Source of the DNA: Psilocybe azurescens
Lineage: Eukaryota > Basidiomycota > Agaricomycetes > Agaricales > Agrocybaceae
Direction of reading: 5' to 3'
Assembly: GCA_023853785.1 (NCBI GenBank)
Contig: JAJIRX010000730.1
Span: 124,001 to 188,000 of the forward strand
DNA: 64,000 nt
The notes under the pieces were generated by a model that was given only the letters and a program-made list of their open reading frames with translations, did not search any database and had not been told where the DNA came from. The translations under genes were made by a program, and so were the position numbers. Below are positions 32,265 through 43,545 of the stretch, piece after piece (position 1 is the stretch's first letter; every line of letters begins with the position of its first letter).

Positions 32265-35200
32265 CTATGAAGAATAGCAACTGCCCCATTCAGGACCTAG
32301 TTTTGAGTTAGAAAAATCAACATGGGCAACGAGAGATTGTGGGATTGTGAGTATATTAGCATCATCAGGCAGACTTTCACCTGAAGGGACAAACATCAAA
32401 TATCCTTCTCCATCTGGGGAAAGCAGCCAACCAGTATGTTCCAGGACATGTATGGATGTGGCGACTTCCTCCCGAATGTAGCGCAATGCTCGGCACTGTG
32501 GTAACTGATCCCATGCCCAAAATGAATTGTCTGTTGAGCCAGAGAGAATGCGGCTGCCATCACTTGAAAATGCAACTGAGTTGACCAAATCTGTGTGGCC
32601 ATTCAGGACAAGCTTCTGATTGCCTATCAAGGCATCCCACACCCGAACTGATTTGTCTTGAGAGCCAGAGACAATGCAGCTGCCATCACTTGAAAATGCA
32701 ACTGAGTTGACTGAATCTGTGTGGCCATTCAGGACAAGCTTCTCATTGCCTGTCAAGGCATCCCATACCCGAACTGATTTGTCCCAAGAGCCAGAGACAA
32801 TGCAGCTGCCATCACTTGAAAATGCAACTGAGTTGACCCAATGTGTGTGGCCATTCAGAACAAGCTTCTCATTGCCTATCAAGGCATCCCACACCCGAAC
32901 TGATTTGTCTGCAGAGCCAGAGACAATGCAGCTGCCATCACTTGAAAATACAACTGAGTTGACCGAATCTGTGTGGCCATTCAGGACAAGCTTCTCATTG
33001 CCTGTCAAGGCATCCCATACCCGAACTGATTCGTCCTCAGAGCCAGAGACAATGTGGCTGCCATCACTTGAAAATGCAACTGAGTTGACCCAATGTGTGT
33101 GGCCATTCAGGACAAGCTTCTCATTGCCTGTCAAAGCATCCCACACCCGAACTGATTGGTCCCTTGAGCCAGAGACAATGCGGCTGCCATCACTTGAAAA
33201 TGCAACTGAGTTGACCCAATGTGTGTGACCATTCAGCACAAGCTTTTCATTGCCTGTCAAGGCATCCCATACCCGAACTGATTTGTCCTCAGAGCCAGAG
33301 ACAATGTGGCTGCCATCACTTGAAAATGCAACTGAGTTGACCAAATCTGTGTGGCCATTCAGGACAAGCTTCTCATTGCCTGTCAAGGCATCCCATACCC
33401 GAACTGATTTGTCTCCAGAGCCAGAGACAATGTGGCTGCCATTGCTTGAAAATGCAACTGAGTTGACCCAATCTGTGTGGCCATTCAGGACAAGCTTCTC
33501 ATTGCCTGTCAAGGCATCCCACACCGAACTGATTTGTCCCTTGAGCCAGAGACAATGCGGCTGCCATCACTTGAAAATGCAACTGAGTTGACCCAATGTG
33601 TGTGGCCATTCAGGACAAGCTTTTCATTGCCTGTCAAGGCATCCCACACCCGAACTGATTTGTCCCAAGAGCCAGAGACAATGCAGCTGCCATCACTTGA
33701 AAATGCAACTGAGTTGACCGAATGTGTGTGGCCATTCAGGACAAGTTTCTCATTGCCTGTCAAGGCATCCCACACCCGAACTGATTGGTCCCAAGAGCCA
33801 GAGACAATGCAGCTGCCATCACTTGAAAATGCAACTGAGTTGACTGAATCTGTGTGGCCATTCAGAACAAGCTTCTCATTGCCTGTCAAGGCATCCCACA
33901 CCGAACTGATTGGTCCCAAGAGCCAGAGACAATGTGGCTGCCATCACTTGAAAATGCAACTGAGTTGACCGAATCTGTGTGGCCATTCAGGACAAGTTTC
34001 TCATTGCCTGTCAAGGCATCCCACACCGAACTGATTGGTCCCAAGAGCCAGAGACAATGCGGCTGCCATCACTTGAAAATGCAACTGAGTTGACCGAATC
34101 TGTGTGGCCATTCAGGACAAGCTTCTCATTACCTGTCAAGGCATCCCACACCCGAACTGATTGGTCCCTTGAGCCAGAGATAATGCGGCTGCCATCACTT
34201 GAAAATGCAACTGAGTTGACCCAATGTGTGTGGCCATTCAGGACAAGCTTCTGATCGCCTGTCAAGGCATCCCACACCCGAACTGATTTGTCCCAAGAGC
34301 CAGAGACAATGCAGCTGCCATCACTTGAAAATGCAACTGAGTTGACCGAATGTGTGTGGCCATTCAGGACAAGTTTCTCATTGCCTGTCAAGGCATCCCA
34401 CACCCGAACTGATTGGTCCCAAGAGCCAGAGACAATGCAGCTGCCATCACTTGAAAATGCAACTGAGTTGACCGAATGTGTGTGGCCATTCAGAACAAGC
34501 TTCTCATTGCCTGTCAAGGCATCCCACACCGAACTGATTTGTCCCTTGAGCCAGAGACAATGCGGCTGCCATCACTTGAAAATGCAACTGAGTTGACCCA
34601 ATGTGTGTGGCCATTCAGGACAAGCTTCTCATTGCCTGTCAAGGCATCCCACACCTGAACTGATTTGTCTTTGAGAGCCAGAGACAATGCGGCTGCCATC
34701 ACTTGAAAATGCAACTGAGTTGACCGAATCTGTGTGGCCATTCAGGACAAGCTTCTGATCGCCTGTCAAGGCATCCCACACCGAACTGATTTGTCCCAAG
34801 AGCCAGAGACAATGCAGCTGCCATCACTTGAAAATGCAACTGAGTTGACCGAATGTGTGTGGCCATTCAGGACAAGTTTCTCATTGCCTGTCAAGGCATC
34901 CCACACCCGAACTGATTTGTCCTCAGAGCCAGAGACAATGCAGCTGCCATCACTTGAAAATGCAACTGAGTTGACCAAATCTGTGTGGCCATTCAGGACA
35001 AGCTTCTCATTACCTGTCAAGGCATCCCACACCCGAACTGATTTGTCCTCAGAGCCAGAGACGATGCAGCTGCCATCAGCTGAAAATGCAACTGCATTTG
35101 CTACACTGCCTAGGTTGAGAATCATCAACAGTGTGCCACCCAGAGAAGCATTAACAAATTTAGGAATTTTTGGGAAGTGGCTCTTCCAACCCTGAATGGG

Positions 35201-38200
35201 ATCCAACTGCCTTGGCCAGGTTGCTAGTGTAGAAATATACAGGTGTGGAGTTGATGACCATGCATCGCTCCCACTGAAATATAGCGCAAAGATCCAGCCT
35301 CAGTGAGGTTTTTTTGCTAATGCCGAGTTGTCCTAAACATCCTGCTAAGTGTAGCACAAATTATTTGTTCCAGACAACACTTGCCTTAGACTCAATCACC
35401 CAGCCATGCGCTGTTTGAAGCATCAAATAACAGCGTCCACGCAAGTGTAGCAGGTTCATGGCTTCGATCCAGAATAAGGCACGCAGCTGCAGAAACTCTG
35501 CTAACGTCTTGTGGAGGGGATTCAACGTGGTTGGTTTAGTGGCAGAAAGGTGGTGATCCCAATTACGACAAGAATAGCTCAAAACAGGAGGGATGTTGCG
35601 TTCGACTTCACCTGCAAGTGCATGATTATCACGGTCAAGGATAAACGACGATGGAATATTGGCGATGTTAAATCGCAACCCTTCCATGACCCGGAAGCAG
35701 GAGTCGGTGAGAAGTCGGTGGTGCTTCGCTTTGTCGCACCAAAACCGCTCTTCGGAGGGGGCACGATCAAATATGAAGTCTGAAAAAGATTTGTGGTATG
35801 AGAAGACTTTATTGTTCTTAGTGTAGAGCACAGCGTGAAGGCTCTTAAGAACGCCATCCACGATTGAAGGCGTAAGGCTGGCCTTCTGGGATGAACCAAG
35901 AAGTTTGGCAACAAGGGATGCCGATATAGGCTCTGCGCAGCAGAGAAAGGTGTGCAAAATGTCGAGGTAGTATTTGCTCTTAAAACGGTCCCGAGCATCT
36001 GAAAGGATTTGATGGTATAATCTGTCAAGCAACGTCTCCTCCTGGCTTTGTGGGTTGGTCGAGCCAGAGTCGAGAAGTGTGCTCAGGCGCTCCGCATGCT
36101 CATCTGGTGCATACCCTTCCACATACCTCACAACCGTTGCAGCATAGATGAACAACCCAGCCGCATTGTCCATGAGCCGATCCATTATTTCTGAACCGAC
36201 CAAGTGCGGGAGGCTAACCTTAAGGTATGTTGCTACGTCGGCACGGGCTTCCTCCTCCTCCACGTCCTGAAGACGGTAGAGTTGCTTCCGCTCCAGAGAA
36301 TTCACATGGGTGACGAGATCATTGTCTGACCGACTCGTAACAAAGAACTTCAGACCGCTGAGGCATTCTGCGCTCTTTTGTTGATAATGTTAACAAGTTC
36401 GCGCAAAAAGTCAGAACCACCTGTCCCATCAATCTCGTCGAGAGCGTCGATAACAATAAGGTAATGTGGTTGCGTCGATGTATCTGCATGTCGCGATTCC
36501 TGCCATGGTCCAAAAAGGAGACCATCAAGTTGAGTGCTGATCATCTGAGTGATGATCTCTAGCCTCCCCGGAACGTCTCAGGGCGTCGGAGAACGGTTTA
36601 CATTTGAGAGAAAGGTGATATACGATCGTACGAATGATGTATATGGAGAGTCGAGTCTTATCAAATTGTCGCGAACAAAAGAAATTTCCTCCCAAGATGA
36701 CGGTGTCGCTGGAGTCACCAGCGAACTCGAAGCGGCGGGCAATAGTGTAGGCCAGGGTGGTCTTCCCAGACCCAGCGTGACCAAAGAGCCAGTAGACGTT
36801 TGGACTGTCCAACGAGGTGTCTCTGGCCCATGTAACAATATCGTCCAATATACGAACACGAGTTCCAGGGATACAGACATCACGACGCAACAACCGCCCT
36901 TCTTTGCCTTCTAGAAGGTAATTGTGATGAGCAATATCTGAGGGTTTAAGACGATCAAGGAATAGAGCCTGTTGGGATAATCAACTTACACCTGGGTTGA
37001 GAAAGGAGATTATATGTACTTTGACTTCTTCGTCCATGTTATACACCGCCTTAAAGACCCTTAAACCCAGCGCAAGCTACATAAAAGTGACACTGTGAGA
37101 ACACGGAGGAAAAAAGGTGATGGTGCGTACCTCAAACCGTACTCTTGCCTCATTAATGCGCACGAAAATATCCCTGATTCGCCCTTGCTCATCTTCATGG
37201 TCTAGAAATCTCCTGAAGTTCGACTCGTCACTGAGTTCTTCCAGCCCCCGTAATTCCTCCTCGAGGGTACTAAAAAGTCTTATAGTCATACGTCCACTTT
37301 CGTTAGCACAGTGAAACACGTACGCCTTGAAATGATTCATCCATGGATGTCCTTCCTCATTTTCTGGCTTCCAGTCACGCAGTGCCTCCGCCACCTCCTC
37401 CAGCTGACCTCCAGTTAATGCTATCTGCCGTGAAACTGCATCCTTGTTGTCTTTTACGGCCTAAAATAATACTCAGTCAGGACGCAGTGTGAAAAATGAT
37501 AACGAACGTTATTGATCTCGATGATCGCCTTCACAAGACCTAGAGCGACCTTGGCGGGATTGCTGTCCACGATATTTGCCCCTCTATTGATGAGCGTTTG
37601 AAGGGACCTTCCTGTAAGCTTGAGATTCTCCTTTATAGACGATCGGGCATTCGGCATTGGTGACTGTGAGTTACCCGTTATCGCGGCAGAGTTGCTGGTG
37701 GGTTCTTGACGAAGACCATAGGGTGTAAGCCTTCGATAGCCATGAAATGTGGGGGTATTCTCACCAGGAGATTGACCGGCGGACGCGGTCGAGGCTGAGC
37801 CCCGCAGAGATGAAAGATCGTCCGGATCTATAGACGACGATCAGTCTGACAAGTAGCGCTAAGTTATAATGTCGCCCACTTTGAATCGCCGGAGGAGTAG
37901 CCAATACGCGTGATCCAGAAAATGCTGGTGGTGTGCGATGATCTGGATATTCGGGTTGAGCCCATTATCAGAGAGGAGGGATTTGGAGGCATACCGTCTG
38001 GGGTGATATCAGTTGAGGAGTCTGCGATAGGGTTACAATTGAGTCTGTACATAACGAAGATACGGCACTTGCCCAAAGGTGTCTCTCTACCTGGGATCTC
38101 TGTTGAAGAAGTCAGGGAGAGAGATGACACCTACTGACTAGAGGACGTACTCGTGGATCTGAAGAAATTACGGATCTTGCTCTTTGAAGAGTGTCCTTGG

Positions 38201-38326
38201 CTTCCCTTCTGAGGGGGCGGGTGAAATGGAACGTTTACGATTGAATAAGCCGTTGAATTGCTCCACGACGGGGGAGAGAAAGCTCTCCTTGGAGTTTTTG
38301 GGACTCTGTGAATTGTCGTTTGCCAT
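32265..38326 (-). pseudogene. NACHT NTPase-WD40 (NLR-like) gene, frameshifted
   Basis: Start MANDNSQSPKNSKESF at 38326. N-terminal exons contain NLKLTGRSLQTLINRGANIV (about 37600) and GGQLEEVAEALRDWKPENEE, joined by short introns (for example a donor near 37126). The NACHT domain has Walker A WLFGHAGSGKTTLAY (about 36770) and Walker B YLIVIDALDEIDG (about 36440), then FFVTSRSDNDLV and a helical region to 35361. About 20 WD40 repeats and a unique tail ending at 32265 follow. Such proteins are regarded as fungal NLR-like receptors acting in self/non-self recognition; the WD face would bind the ligand. Frameshifts near 38205, 36570 and 36360 and five in the WD array make a working product unlikely, unless some are assembly errors. 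Confidence 0.85.
32540..35110 (-). repeat. Array of about 20 nearly identical WD40 repeats
   Basis: A 126-bp (42-aa) unit built around VNSVAFSSDGSCIVSGSWDK and VRVWDALTGNEKLVLNGHT repeats about 20 times. Variation is concentrated at few codons (W/E/R/Q/A before DKSV or DQSV; D/H then S/L/W before VNSV). Five units lack one C in the CACACCCGAAC segment (33521, 33897, 34021, 34525, 34777), each shifting the frame. High identity with focused variation is known for HET-E-type WD40 genes that evolve by unequal exchange. Confidence 0.93.
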
Positions 38327-38624
38327 GTTAGTCACAGTAAGAGACAACAGTGTTGGCTTATCGTGCTGTGCGGTGTATATCCGGCGAGATGCAGCGCCCA
38401 TCAATCACGGGGTACACAAGATAATCGAGTTTGACACGACTTGACAGCTCTGGGATTGTATCCAAACCCTGCCGTGCTGAGGCCGAAGACAAAAGACCGG
38501 ACGGCGGGTGGAATGCTGTGCGAAATGAGGAAGTGTCTGCGAAAGTTCATTCTTTTGACTGTCGAATGGCACAGCGAACATTATGCACGCCAGTTGGCGG
38601 ATACCTAGTTTCAGTAACCCAGGA

Positions 38625-38655
<31 letters not shown>

Positions 38656-38995
38656 AGGTAGAGGAAAATGATGACCTCTTGTCCATTTGGCCGATGATTA
38701 AGGGTCACACGTGGGTCACACTAAACGAAGCAGCGCTGTGACGAGGCCGTCCTTTGAACTTTCGGAATGTCATCATTGTTTCTTTCGTCCTCGTCCTCCT
38801 CGACTGACGCCATCTGTGTATAAAGGCATTTGGGCCCTTTGAAGAGTTTGATATGCGGCCACCCGAAACTCTTTGGCTCTGCGGGAAGAAGGACAGCACC
38901 ATCACCACGCACATTGTACCTCGACCACCCTACCCCACGATCCATCCATCGATAACTTCCCTACCGAACCCCGTAACACAACACACACTGCACTA
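38327..38995. other. Upstream region of the NACHT gene, partly duplicated
   Basis: To about 38620 this matches 43174-43545, so it is the duplicated promoter region. A GA/GATA microsatellite lies at 38621-38656. The rest holds short shadow ORFs only. Confidence 0.5.
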
Positions 38996-39079
38996 TGCCC
39001 TCACCCGCGCCCTTCCCTTCGTGCAGCAGCAGTCCCATTGATCGCAATCTACCTCCCCTGCCCTCGAACGCCCTCTTCC

Positions 39080-41070
39080 CGGCAGTCTACCTCTACCCTT
39101 TAAACACGCCTAGGTGCCGAAACACATCACCCTCACGAGCCTCACATGAAGATCGGCAGGTAGACAAATTCGAAGACTGCGCCAGGGAGAGGAATCGGTT
39201 TTTTATAGTAAAATGCTGAGTCGGCAGCATGCGGAAGTGTTGGAGCAGGGTGGAAAGGTGCGTTTGTGTTCTTTTTACGATTTTTGCGTTGGAGTGAGGG
39301 GACTTGGGTAGTGTGCTAATGGTGTTTTTTTTGACGCATGTAGATTTATATTAAGGACATAACACGCTCTAACGGGACATTTATCAATGACAAGCGGCTC
39401 AGCAGCGAGGGACACAACTCGGACCCTTTCGAGCTCAAGAGCGATGATATTGCTGTATGTTCTTCCTTCCTTCCCCCCTCCCCCTTCTTCCCCTTTTCTT
39501 TTTCCCTGTCACCCTGCTCATCGCACCCTCCCTGCCTCCCCTAACAGGAATTTAGTATCGACATCATAGGCGAAGATAACAAAACGATCATCCACGACCA
39601 CGCCGCGCGTCATATACGTGTTCACCGAGTAGGATACACATGTGGCCGCGAGGGCGGAGCAGCACCAGCGAATGCATAGTGTCTCTGGTACGGACAGGGG
39701 GTTGCATGTGCAGCAGCGTCTGGGTATTGCGGGGCTGGGAGGCGTTGGAGGGATAGGCGTGGGCAGGCAGCCACCGGGTGTGATTGTAGGTTTGGGAGGG
39801 ATGAACGGCGGCCGCAAGCCCAAGTCCAGTCCCAGTTACACCGTCCCCAACTTGCCCAAGGCTTCGGCAGCATGGGTGGTATCCGGCTGCGGCCCCCTGG
39901 GCAAAACGGGCTTGATGTTTGGTGTGATTCTGAGCAGGTTGCAGGGCGAGGTGCAGAAGAACTGGGAGACGGGGGCAGAGTTGGCTGTCTCATGAGGCCG
40001 ATAGGGCGATGGAGGATGTTTTTGTGGGGGTGATTTTTTTCTTTTGTTTTTGCGGTTTTTGTGGGTTTGCGGTTCGGTTTGGATTTGGATTTGCGCGAAA
40101 TGCGCTTCCAGTCTTAAGTTTTGATTTTTTTTTTTGCTGCGCTGTATTTCCTATGTCTTATCTCTATTTCATTTCCATGCCCATATGCTGACGATAATCT
40201 GTTTTTATTCTATATCTAGCCTGCGGATCTCCCGCTGTTCCCGATATATCTCCCGCCTATATGCGCCCCGCCGCAGGATATGGCTCAACCCCTGGTACCG
40301 CCTTCTTCTCAGCTGCTCAGCCTTCTAATAACCAACCTGCGGCGGGATAGCCTACTGCTCCTGTCGTTGTTCCGGCCTCAATTTCGACGGAGGGAGCGAC
40401 AGGAGGCGCAGGGACGTCCCCGTCGTCGTCATCGCCGCCTGCAGCAACGACTTCGTCTGGCGCGGAGCGAGAACGGCTGAGATCTGTTGGCGCCACCGCC
40501 ACATCATCCGCTTCTTCTGCTGCATCGGCTACCGTCAACCCCTCCACCTCTACCTCCACACAACCCACCACCACCACCGCAAGCGACAACAACGCCACTG
40601 CGCTACCAGAAGCTATAATTCAGGACCTGCAGTCGCAGCTCGCGGGCCATTTCGAGAGGATGTGCCATCTGGAGGGGGTGATGCTCAAGCAGTAGGCGAT
40701 GGGGTGGGAGGTGGGGTGTTGCGGGAGATAATTATGAGGGTGGCGGTTGAGCTGGGTTCTGGACATAAACCCGAATGTGAACGTGGGCATGAGGATGAAG
40801 ACAGGAGGACAACGAGGAGCAAGATAGCGAGGATAGGACAACGAGGATGCGAGGAGCGCCATGTAGACCCCTGACCGCGAAGGCGAAAATGAGGGCAAAG
40901 GCGCACCACGCGAAGGAGGAAGAGAGCACACGAAAGCGGAGACGGGGGCGATGTGCTCAAGCAGGCGGTCACGAAGCTCACCCTGCAGGTGTCGAGACGG
41001 CGGCGTTGGGGCAGCAGCATGCACTCGCGCAGGGTACGATTCGGGGGGTTGGAGCGCAAAACTGTGTTAC
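39080..41070 (+). pseudogene. FHA-domain protein (SLMAP/Far10-like), decayed
   Basis: FHA signatures are spread over three exons: AVYLYPLN, KHITL, KIGR and LSRQHAEVLEQGGK (to 39258), then after an intron IYIKDITRSNGTFINDKRLS and DPFELKSDDIA (39351-39452), then EFSIDIIGEDNKTIIHDHAA (39549). Downstream, SRLQGEVQKNWETGAEL near 39945 and AIIQDLQSQLAGHFERM near 40615 match the coiled-coil tail of fungal SLMAP/Far9-Far10 homologues, which tether the STRIPAK complex to membranes. A frameshift and stops at 39148-39215 and the loss of continuity between 39990 and 40600 mark it as a pseudogene. Confidence 0.75.
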
Positions 41071-41079
41071 CCCTCCCGA

Positions 41080-42738
41080 CACGTTCGACATCGACGTGTC
41101 CTCCCAAAATCATCTGCTATAACTGTCTGCAATCATCTGAGGGCTCAGGGAATGATCAATGCGCCGCCGAAAGCACCGGTCATGAACAGATCGTGGTTCA
41201 ATTGCCAGGAGATGATGAAGCGAGCCACCGTAGTAGAATACATCATGGTGAGTCCCAGAGATGCCCATCCACCGTCTTTGTTCTTCAAACCAACATTACA
41301 TTTGCGAGGGCCTTAATACGTGCGATCATCTCTTCGGCGATCCTGTCATCCATGATACACATTCATTTTCCCGCTTCTTCAATGTCTTCTGACGCATCAC
41401 ATCATTAACACTCTTCTCATAGTTGCCTTGACGTCTCTGGAAGCACTTTTTCCCATCCTTACAGATGAATCTGTTAACGTCTACTGTATAACGGAGAGGC
41501 TGGATGGCGCATATTGAATCCACTATCGAGGCGAAACACACGTCTCAATACTACTCTGTTAGCCAGAAGATCTATACTCTTTGTAGTTCTTGATATGATT
41601 GGATATAGATACATGGTTCCTCTCGCCTCTCTAGTACAGCGGGAGTGATTAGGTTATAACATCTGCCGCGTTTTTGGCCTCCCACCGGGGTTCCTTAGTA
41701 TACTCGCTGCTGAAGGAATCCTTATCATCCTTCGCAACGTCCTCCGCCCTCGCGTCTTTCACATGCTTCTGATAAATCACATCTGCTTCAACACTGCGCT
41801 CTTTCAGACTCTCACCTAGATGAAAACGAACCGAATCTCGTCCCCAAACAGACGGGCGAGAGCAACTGTGGGTTTCAAAAAGACAACTACACCGATCTAC
41901 GGGAAAAGTCGATGGGAGGCTTTTGAACCGACTCGGAGCCACGTCCATTCTATGGAACTAGTCCTTACCCAAGTGCCCTGCTGTTAAATGCTAATCATGC
42001 GGGTTTGCTGACGGTTCCGAGGGATGTTCTCGCCTCATCTCAAGAGAGACACTGGGCTATCATTGTAATAGTCAAGTGCTCTGTCGGAGTACAGGCACAA
42101 GGGGATTGGACTGACTGTCCTAGGATGTTTTGCTGAAGATAACCTTCTCATCTCCCATGGGTGTAATACGGGTGCCCAAGCTCACGGTCGGCTGCATGCA
42201 TAACTTTCTTTCACACGACTTCCTTCCCTGTTCACTCGATCGAGATTTGACAAGACAAAGGAAATATCCCTTGTATGGCGACACGCGGTTTTTGATAGAT
42301 ATACAACCATTCCGGTATTCATTCGTAGTTATCTTTCACTTATATCGGATGAACGGCCAAAACTTTCGCTTTTTGAGGAGCTTGCGTGTCGATAGAATTA
42401 GAAGTCGTAACTAAACACTTCCTCATGATGGCCGCGTCCGCTATCGAGTAACGATTCGATAGATTTAAAAAAAATTTCTTTGCCAACGCCTGCCTACCAC
42501 CGAGATGCCACATCTTTGCGTGACGACTTTCAGTGCGAAGGGCCAACAAATAAAATTTGAGTGCTGCTAGTTTTGCTAGTGTAAGCTAGTTGGGCGAAAA
42601 CACGCGAAGCGTGTCTCCCGACCCGGAGAAAAACCTCCAACATGGGGATTGAGACGAAACACGTTACCCGACTGTTAGGAGTGAGCGACACATCGTGTGA
42701 GACTCGATTCCCTTAGTTGTAGGAGTGGATGACTTCGC
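41080..42738. other. Unassigned sequence
   Basis: Short ORFs on both strands. A 99-aa minus ORF (41649-41948) reads VEADVIYQKHVKDARAEDVA and has coding-like composition, but no family is recognised. Region 42600-42740 repeats GAGACGAAACACG-like text and looks non-coding. Confidence 0.25.
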
Positions 42739-43173
42739 TTAGATTATGTAAATGTCTTCTGATCCAGACAATACTGGTAGTGTGCGGTGATCTGGGTATT
42801 GGGGTGAGCCCATTATCTGCAAGGGGCGATTTGGAGGCACACTGACTGGGGCGATATCAGTTGAGGAGTCTGCGACAGGGTTACAATTGAGTCTGTACAT
42901 AAAGAAGATATGGCACTTGCCCAAAGGTGTCTCACTACCTGGAATCTCTGTTGAAGAAGTCAGGGAGAGATAAAACACCCACTGACTAGAGGACGTACTA
43001 GTGTATCTGAAGAAATTACGGAACTTGCTCTTTGAAGAGTGTCCTTGACTTCCTTCTGAGGGGGCGGGTGAATTGGAACGTTTACGATTGGATATGCTGT
43101 TCATTGGCTCCACGACGAGGGAGTGAAAGCTCTCCTTGGAGTTTTTGGGACTCTGTGAATTGTCGTTCGCCAT
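42739..43173 (-). pseudogene. Duplicate of the NACHT-WD40 gene 5' end
   Basis: MANDNSQSPKNSKESFHSLV opens a 145-aa frame that parallels the N-terminus of the gene at 38326, including NRKRSNSPAPSEG and EIPGSETPLGKCHIF. Unlike the main copy it lacks the extra G near 38205, so the frame runs on to a stop at 42739. No NACHT domain follows. It may be transcribed from the duplicated promoter as a short protein, but truncation is more likely. Confidence 0.7.
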
Positions 43174-43545
43174 GTTGGTCACAGTAAGAGACGACAGTGT
43201 TCACTTATTGTGCTGTGCGGTGTATATCTGGCGAGATGCAGCGCCCATCAATCACGGGGTACACAAGATAATCAAGTTGCCCCGCAGAATGATCACTGAA
43301 GATTGAAGGCCGAAGCACTCCGAAGCTGCGTTTGACATAACTTGACAGCTTCTCTGGCATTGTGGCCAAACCCTGACGTGCTGAGGCCGAAGACAAAAGA
43401 CCGGACGGCGGGTGGATTGCAAGTGGATTGCCGTGCGAAATCAGGAAGTGTCTACGAAAAGTTCATTCTTTTGACTGTCGAATGGCGCGGCGAGCATTAC
43501 GCACGCCATTTGGCAAATACCTAGTTTCAGTAACCCAGGAAGAGA
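42740..43545 (-). repeat. Segmental duplication of 37880-38620
   Basis: About 90% similar in the same orientation, covering the first coding exon(s) and 5' flank. This copy has about 55 additional bases at 43279-43333. The two copies lie 4.9 kb apart with the FHA pseudogene between them. Confidence 0.85.

Noticed and set aside
32674..35195. Plus-strand ORFs with repeated LPSLENATELT text
   Set aside because: These are antisense shadows of the WD40 repeats; the minus strand encodes clear WD40 units with domain context.
38853..39219. Separate small genes upstream of the FHA domain
   Set aside because: The ORFs overlap in several frames and are proline/serine-rich; only the part leading into the FHA sequence is supportable.
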